This document shows, in pieces, positions 7,475 to 10,142 of a stretch of 10,142 bases of DNA. This DNA comes from an uncultured candidate division Zixibacteria bacterium. Lineage in GTDB: Bacteria; Zixibacteria; MSB-5A5; GN15; FEB-12. The stretch covers positions 1-10,142 of the forward strand of contig CAJVYT010000134.1 in NCBI GenBank assembly GCA_913009765.1, in the 5' to 3' direction. The position numbers and the translations under genes were made by a program. Position 1 is the stretch's first letter; every line of letters begins with the position of its first letter. A model generated the notes under the pieces. It did not search any database. It was given only the letters and a program-made list of their open reading frames with translations, and was not told where the DNA came from.

Positions 7475-8443
7475 CTATCCTTTTATTTCTAAAGGCTCCA
7501 TACGTAAATATTCAGTTGCGGTGATTTTTCTTTGAATGTTATAAAATGCTCTTTCAACTTGTTCAACAGTAAGGTCAAGTACTTCGGCTGCTTTTTCTTT
7601 TGGCACACTGTTTTCCATGGCATGCCATAACATATCCATGCGGTAGAAATCAAGTCCATAGAAAAATTCTTCCTGAGTAACTTCTGAACTGTATGTATCA
7701 GTAGTTGGAATACGATTAATAATTTCATTTGGAACACCTAAATATTCGGCAAGTTGGAATACTTGAATTTTATACAGATGGGCTATCGGTTTCAAATCTG
7801 TTCCGCCGTCGCCGTATTTCACAAAAAATCCCTGCATATGTTCATCTTTATTACCTGTTCCCATGACTGCCCAATTTCTTTTTTCGGCATGGTAATATAG
7901 CGTTGTCATACGCAGACGCTGTTTATAATTTGTTGCTGCGACCACTTGCAAATATGGTTTTAGAGGAAGGCGTTCTTCTCTTATCTCTCCACTGTCTGTT
8001 TCAACAACAACTGTAAAAAAGTTGAATGTCTCTTTTTCTAAAAGATTAGTCGGAGTAATAATTTTTGATTTCCACGTTGGTTTATAATCAGGGAAGACTT
8101 GTTTTATTGCTTCATCCCGTTTGTCATAGACACCTAACCCCTCACAACCTTTGTAGATTGATTCAAGAGTAGTGTCAAACCCAAAATGGTCAGCTAAGAC
8201 TTCAGCAAGAGATTTGCTTTCGTCGGCTGAGTCTTTTTCCGGCATCATAACACCGAACACTCTTTTTGGTCCAAAAGCTTTCACACAAAGAGCAGCAACA
8301 ACCGAAGAGTCTATACCGCCCGAGATTCCGACAACAGCACCTGTTTTGTGCAGGTCATTTTTTAGTTGAGAACGGATTTGTGTACAGATAGTATCACACA
8401 CTTTTTCCGCATCAATTTTTAAAATATTTTTATGAAATTCCAA
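7475..8443 (-). CDS. nadE: NAD synthetase-like ATP-dependent amidase (NH3-dependent NadE family)
   Basis: A 322-residue protein of the adenine-nucleotide alpha-hydrolase type. NadE adenylates nicotinate adenine dinucleotide and amidates it with ammonia to form NAD. The PP-loop SGGIDSS is at 41-47, followed by family blocks YKQRLRM (173-179), GTGNKDE (195-201), FFVKYGDGGTDLKPI (206-220) and LYKIQVFQLAEYLGVP (223-238). There is no nitrilase-type glutaminase domain, so it should use free ammonia. Two points are unusual: it is about 45-50 residues longer than the common form of about 275, the excess lying between about 101 and 168, and the C-terminus reads RKITATEYLRMEPL where typical NadE has a KR-rich, Pro-rich tail. 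The start is TTG 8443, supported by AAAGGG eight bases upstream; no in-frame ATG precedes the PP-loop. Its place ahead of a carrier protein and an acyl ligase suggests that it may be a paralogue with another carboxylate substrate. The symbol names the family only. Confidence 0.88.
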   Translation of the reverse strand: MEFHKNILKIDAEKVCDTICTQIRSQLKNDLHKTGAVVGISGGIDSSVVAALCVKAFGPKRVFGVMMPEKDSADESKSLAEVLADHFGFDTTLESIYKGCEGLGVYDKRDEAIKQVFPDYKPTWKSKIITPTNLLEKETFNFFTVVVETDSGEIREERLPLKPYLQVVAATNYKQRLRMTTLYYHAEKRNWAVMGTGNKDEHMQGFFVKYGDGGTDLKPIAHLYKIQVFQLAEYLGVPNEIINRIPTTDTYSSEVTQEEFFYGLDFYRMDMLWHAMENSVPKEKAAEVLDLTVEQVERAFYNIQRKITATEYLRMEPLEIKG

Positions 8444-8451
8444 AATAATTG

Positions 8452-8457
8452 CCCTTT
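8452..8457 (-). promoter_or_regulatory. Shine-Dalgarno site deciding the TTG start of the NadE-like gene
   Basis: The minus strand reads AAAGGG, eight bases before TTG 8443. No in-frame ATG lies between this site and the PP-loop, so the site supports a genuine TTG start. In the rest of this 110-base gap (8444-8553) I see a TATAAA on the minus strand near 8508-8513 but no matching -35 element, so I do not call a promoter. Confidence 0.6.
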
Positions 8458-8553
8458 GTTCTCAAGTTAGTTAGAGGCTGTTTTTTAAAAAATATAACTA
8501 CATATCGTTTATACTATTATCGGTGAAAGTAACAGTTTCTTAAACTAAGTAAA

Positions 8554-9366
8554 TTAAAAAATAAGCTCATTGGCAAGTGGTGAATATGCAACAAATAGCT
8601 TAATTCTCCTCTCTACACCTGAGCCGGAAAAACCGAGTATTTTAATTAAAGCATGAGTTTTTTCAAAAGTTGTCATAATAACCCAATCACCTTGGGTAAC
8701 AACAATTTTGTTTTTTACTGCTAATTTATAATATTTACTGATTTGATTTCTCAAATCATGGAAATCGCCCTGAAAACGTAATTTTTCAAATTTATTAACC
8801 CGCAAAAATCCATCCAGATTATTTGGAGACGAGAGATAATCGACCCCATCTTTTGAAAAGAAGTATAAATCATTTAAATCATTATCAGCCCGAACATATT
8901 TGTTTGAATCAAATGAATAACCGTCATTATCAGATTTATATCTCACAGCAAGTTCAATCTCTACTCTTGGTCCGCAAACAGCTACAATTTCTGTAGACCT
9001 TTTTGATTCTGTTTGGTCAGGATTTACAATGCCGACAGAGACATAGTATTTTTTACCGTTTTCAAGATGTTCTGCTTGAAAGTTTTCAACACCATCTTCG
9101 GGATTAGTATCACCATCAAAAGGAACATCATTGTACGGCTTTGCATCACTGTTTTTTGATTCTGATATATAAATATTATATCCTGCAATAGTTTTATTGC
9201 AATTGTTTACCCAACTGATATTCATCATTTGGTCGTTTACATCAACAGCAACATCTGAAACGCCACAATCACCTTGTTCGGAGCTGATAGTGGTTTTCTG
9301 TGGCGGGCAGCCGTATAATAATAACCCTGATACAATGCAGCTTATGGCTAAAATCTTTTTGTTCAT
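8554..9366 (-). CDS. Lipoprotein with a fibronectin type III-like domain, function unknown
   Basis: A 270-residue protein with a lipoprotein signal peptide: MNKK, a hydrophobic stretch, and the lipobox LLYGC with the acylated Cys at residue 20. Residues about 36-131 look like a fibronectin type III domain: ISWVNNCNKTIAGYNIYIS forms the Trp-containing B strand and Tyr-containing C strand, and LENGKKYYVSVGIVN the F strand. The part from about 135 to 270 is a second, beta-rich region (VEIELAVRYK, DGVDYLSS, WVIMTTFEKTHALIKILGF) that I do not recognise. Four further cysteines (34, 56, 131 and Cys10 in the signal) are present, of which 34, 56 and 131 flank the FnIII domain and could form a disulfide. 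The start ATG 9366 overlaps the stop of the M24 peptidase gene as ATGA, with GGAGTT about ten bases upstream, so the two are probably translated together. Location is the periplasmic face of the inner or outer membrane. Confidence 0.85.
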   Translation of the reverse strand: MNKKILAISCIVSGLLLYGCPPQKTTISSEQGDCGVSDVAVDVNDQMMNISWVNNCNKTIAGYNIYISESKNSDAKPYNDVPFDGDTNPEDGVENFQAEHLENGKKYYVSVGIVNPDQTESKRSTEIVAVCGPRVEIELAVRYKSDNDGYSFDSNKYVRADNDLNDLYFFSKDGVDYLSSPNNLDGFLRVNKFEKLRFQGDFHDLRNQISKYYKLAVKNKIVVTQGDWVIMTTFEKTHALIKILGFSGSGVERRIKLFVAYSPLANELIF

Positions 9367-10030
9367 AAAACAATTAACTCCGTTTGTCTTGGAGAGAGAA
9401 ATTCTCCACCTTTATTTGTAATCACAATATCTTCCTCAAGCCCTACACAACCAATTCCGGAAAGCATAATTTCTAATTCTAAAGTAAACACATTATTTTC
9501 TTCTAAAGGAATTGATGTTGAGTTGCCATACCTTTCCCATTGAGCTCCAATTAGTGCCGAGCCGTCATGTACATCTCTGCCCAACTGATGTCCTAAGGCA
9601 TGTTGATATGTTTCATAGCCGTTTTCTTTGAGCATTTTGCGTGCTTCTGTATCTATTTCATATCCTTTTACATTCGGCACACACATTTTTGATGTTTCTG
9701 TAATAATATTAACGACCAATTGAAATGCCTCAAGTAATTCAGGAGGGAGATTTTTCTCATTGGGACGTCTGAAATATGCTAATCTCTGAATGTCTGAACA
9801 ATAACCTTTATGTTTTATACCAAAATCAACATGTAAAAGATCCCCGCCTGATAATTCCGCATCTGTTGGAAGAGAATGACCGGGTTTTGTTTTATCACCG
9901 GCATTGACAATAGTCGGAAACGACAATTTATCTTTTCCGTGCAGTATATAGTAATTGATGATAGCGGCAACCTGCTCTTCTGACATACCTGACTTTATGT
10001 CCTGCACCGTTTTATGCCAAACACCATCTG
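9363..10030 (-). CDS. M24-family metallopeptidase (Xaa-Pro aminopeptidase-like), N-terminus missing
   Basis: This is the catalytic, pita-bread part of an M24 peptidase; about 221 genomic residues are left (DGVWHKTVQD... to ...TELIVL). All five metal ligands are visible: Asp in LLHVDFG, Asp in GYCSDIQR, His in HALGHQLG, Glu in FTLELEI and Glu in GLEEDIVIT. The conserved second His of the family is in GRDVHDG. Such enzymes bind two metal ions and remove N-terminal residues, often before proline, or split Xaa-Pro dipeptides; creatinase-type homologues exist, so the substrate is not fixed. The N-terminal creatinase-like domain and true start are absent because genomic sequence ends at 10030, where Illumina adapter begins. 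Translating through the junction adds 27 false residues that include VTGVQTCALPI. The stop TGA overlaps the ATG of the lipoprotein gene. No signal peptide can be judged. Confidence 0.88.
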
Positions 10031-10096
10031 AGATCGGAAGAGCACACGTCTGAACTCCAGTCACACTGATATATCTCGTATGCCGTCTTCTGCTTG
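10031..10096 (+). other. Illumina TruSeq index adapter (sequencing artefact)
   Basis: The 66 bases match the TruSeq index adapter from memory. The first part (10031-10064) begins AGATCGGAAGAGC and ends CTCCAGTCAC. The six-base index ACTGAT follows at 10065-10070, which I recall as TruSeq index 25, with an AT filler. The P7 flow-cell part (10073-10096) begins ATCTCGTATGCC and ends TCTGCTTG. It lies inside an otherwise open reading frame on the minus strand and gives the well-known contaminant peptide VTGVQTCALPI. This is read-through from a short library insert assembled into the contig end; it is not genomic. Confidence 0.98.
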
Positions 10097-10142
10097 AAAA
10101 AAAAAACAACAGAATAACACATACATATGTTAATCAAAACCA
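10097..10142. other. Poly-A and tail after the adapter (probable read noise)
   Basis: Ten A's (10097-10106) follow the adapter, as expected when a read runs past the end of the library molecule. The last 36 bases (10107-10142) are A/T-rich, do not continue the peptidase gene and match no adapter part that I know. They are most likely low-quality base calls or a mis-joined scrap. I find no gene or regulatory signal in them. Confidence 0.8.

Noticed and set aside
7263..7535. Plus-strand open frame of 90 codons over the carrier-protein gene
   Set aside because: Antisense to a gene with a clear phosphopantetheine site; its Ser-rich composition is that of a reverse-frame shadow.
7489..7737. Minus-strand open frame of 82 codons in another frame of the NadE-like gene
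   Set aside because: Out-of-frame shadow of a conserved enzyme; Lys- and Leu-rich from the A/T-rich composition.
8481..8492. Perfect 12-base palindrome TTTTTTAAAAAA upstream of the NadE-like gene
   Set aside because: A simple T-run next to an A-run; without G/C stem or conserved context it is not a terminator or operator that I can support.
8534..8546. Hairpin AGTTT-CTT-AAACT after the lipoprotein gene as terminator
   Set aside because: The stem has only 5 A/T-rich pairs and no T-run follows it on the minus strand.
1..10030. tRNA, rRNA, CRISPR arrays, insertion sequences or attachment sites
   Set aside because: I looked for repeat-spacer patterns, terminal inverted repeats with transposase motifs and tRNA-like cloverleaves and saw none; nearly all of the genomic sequence is filled by the seven genes.
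10029..10109. N-terminal extension of the M24 peptidase starting at TTG 10109
   Set aside because: Its residues are the translation of the Illumina adapter and poly-T; they are not part of the protein.

Overview
The window is a low-GC (roughly mid-thirties per cent by eye), gene-dense contig end in which every supported gene lies on the minus strand. The subtilase encoded here ends in a C-terminal sorting domain of the NYPNPFNPTT type, the signature of type IX secretion (T9SS) cargo in the Fibrobacteres-Chlorobi-Bacteroidetes (FCB) superphylum. The source is therefore probably a Gram-negative FCB bacterium, perhaps related to Ignavibacteria, Marinimicrobia or Cloacimonetes. I cannot name it more closely. 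The right-hand end carries Illumina adapter sequence, so this is an untrimmed draft or metagenome contig.

Layout in transcription order, right to left. (1) 10142-10031 is not genomic: an Illumina TruSeq index adapter (10031-10096), ten A's and a 36-base tail. (2) 10030-8554 holds the C-terminal part of an M24-family metallopeptidase, cut off by the contig end, overlapping by 4 bases (ATGA) a lipoprotein with a fibronectin-III-like domain. (3) 8443-5645 is a tight three-gene unit: an ammonia-dependent NAD-synthetase-like enzyme with a TTG start and an internal insertion, a stand-alone acyl/peptidyl carrier protein, and a class I adenylate-forming acyl ligase. The gaps are 9 and 15 bases. (4) 5644-5479 is a non-coding stretch with a good sigma70-type promoter (TTGACA-16-TATCTT) and an inverted repeat just upstream of a Shine-Dalgarno site. 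(5) 5478-1 holds a large secreted subtilase with all catalytic residues, a run of FG-GAP/VCBS-like repeats and a T9SS sorting domain. It overlaps by 4 bases (ATGA) a secreted beta-propeller-like protein that runs off the left end. That last gene has no stop codon in the window.

The genes suggest two themes. One is the cell surface: two secreted proteins made from one coupled transcript, plus a lipoprotein coupled to a peptidase. The other is carrier-protein chemistry: the ligase would activate a carboxylic acid and load it on the carrier protein, and the NadE-like enzyme, which itself activates a carboxylate with ATP and amidates it with ammonia, may act in the same pathway rather than only in NAD synthesis. 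This second theme is the best candidate for under-described biology here; the link is inferred from gene order and no substrate can be read from the sequence.
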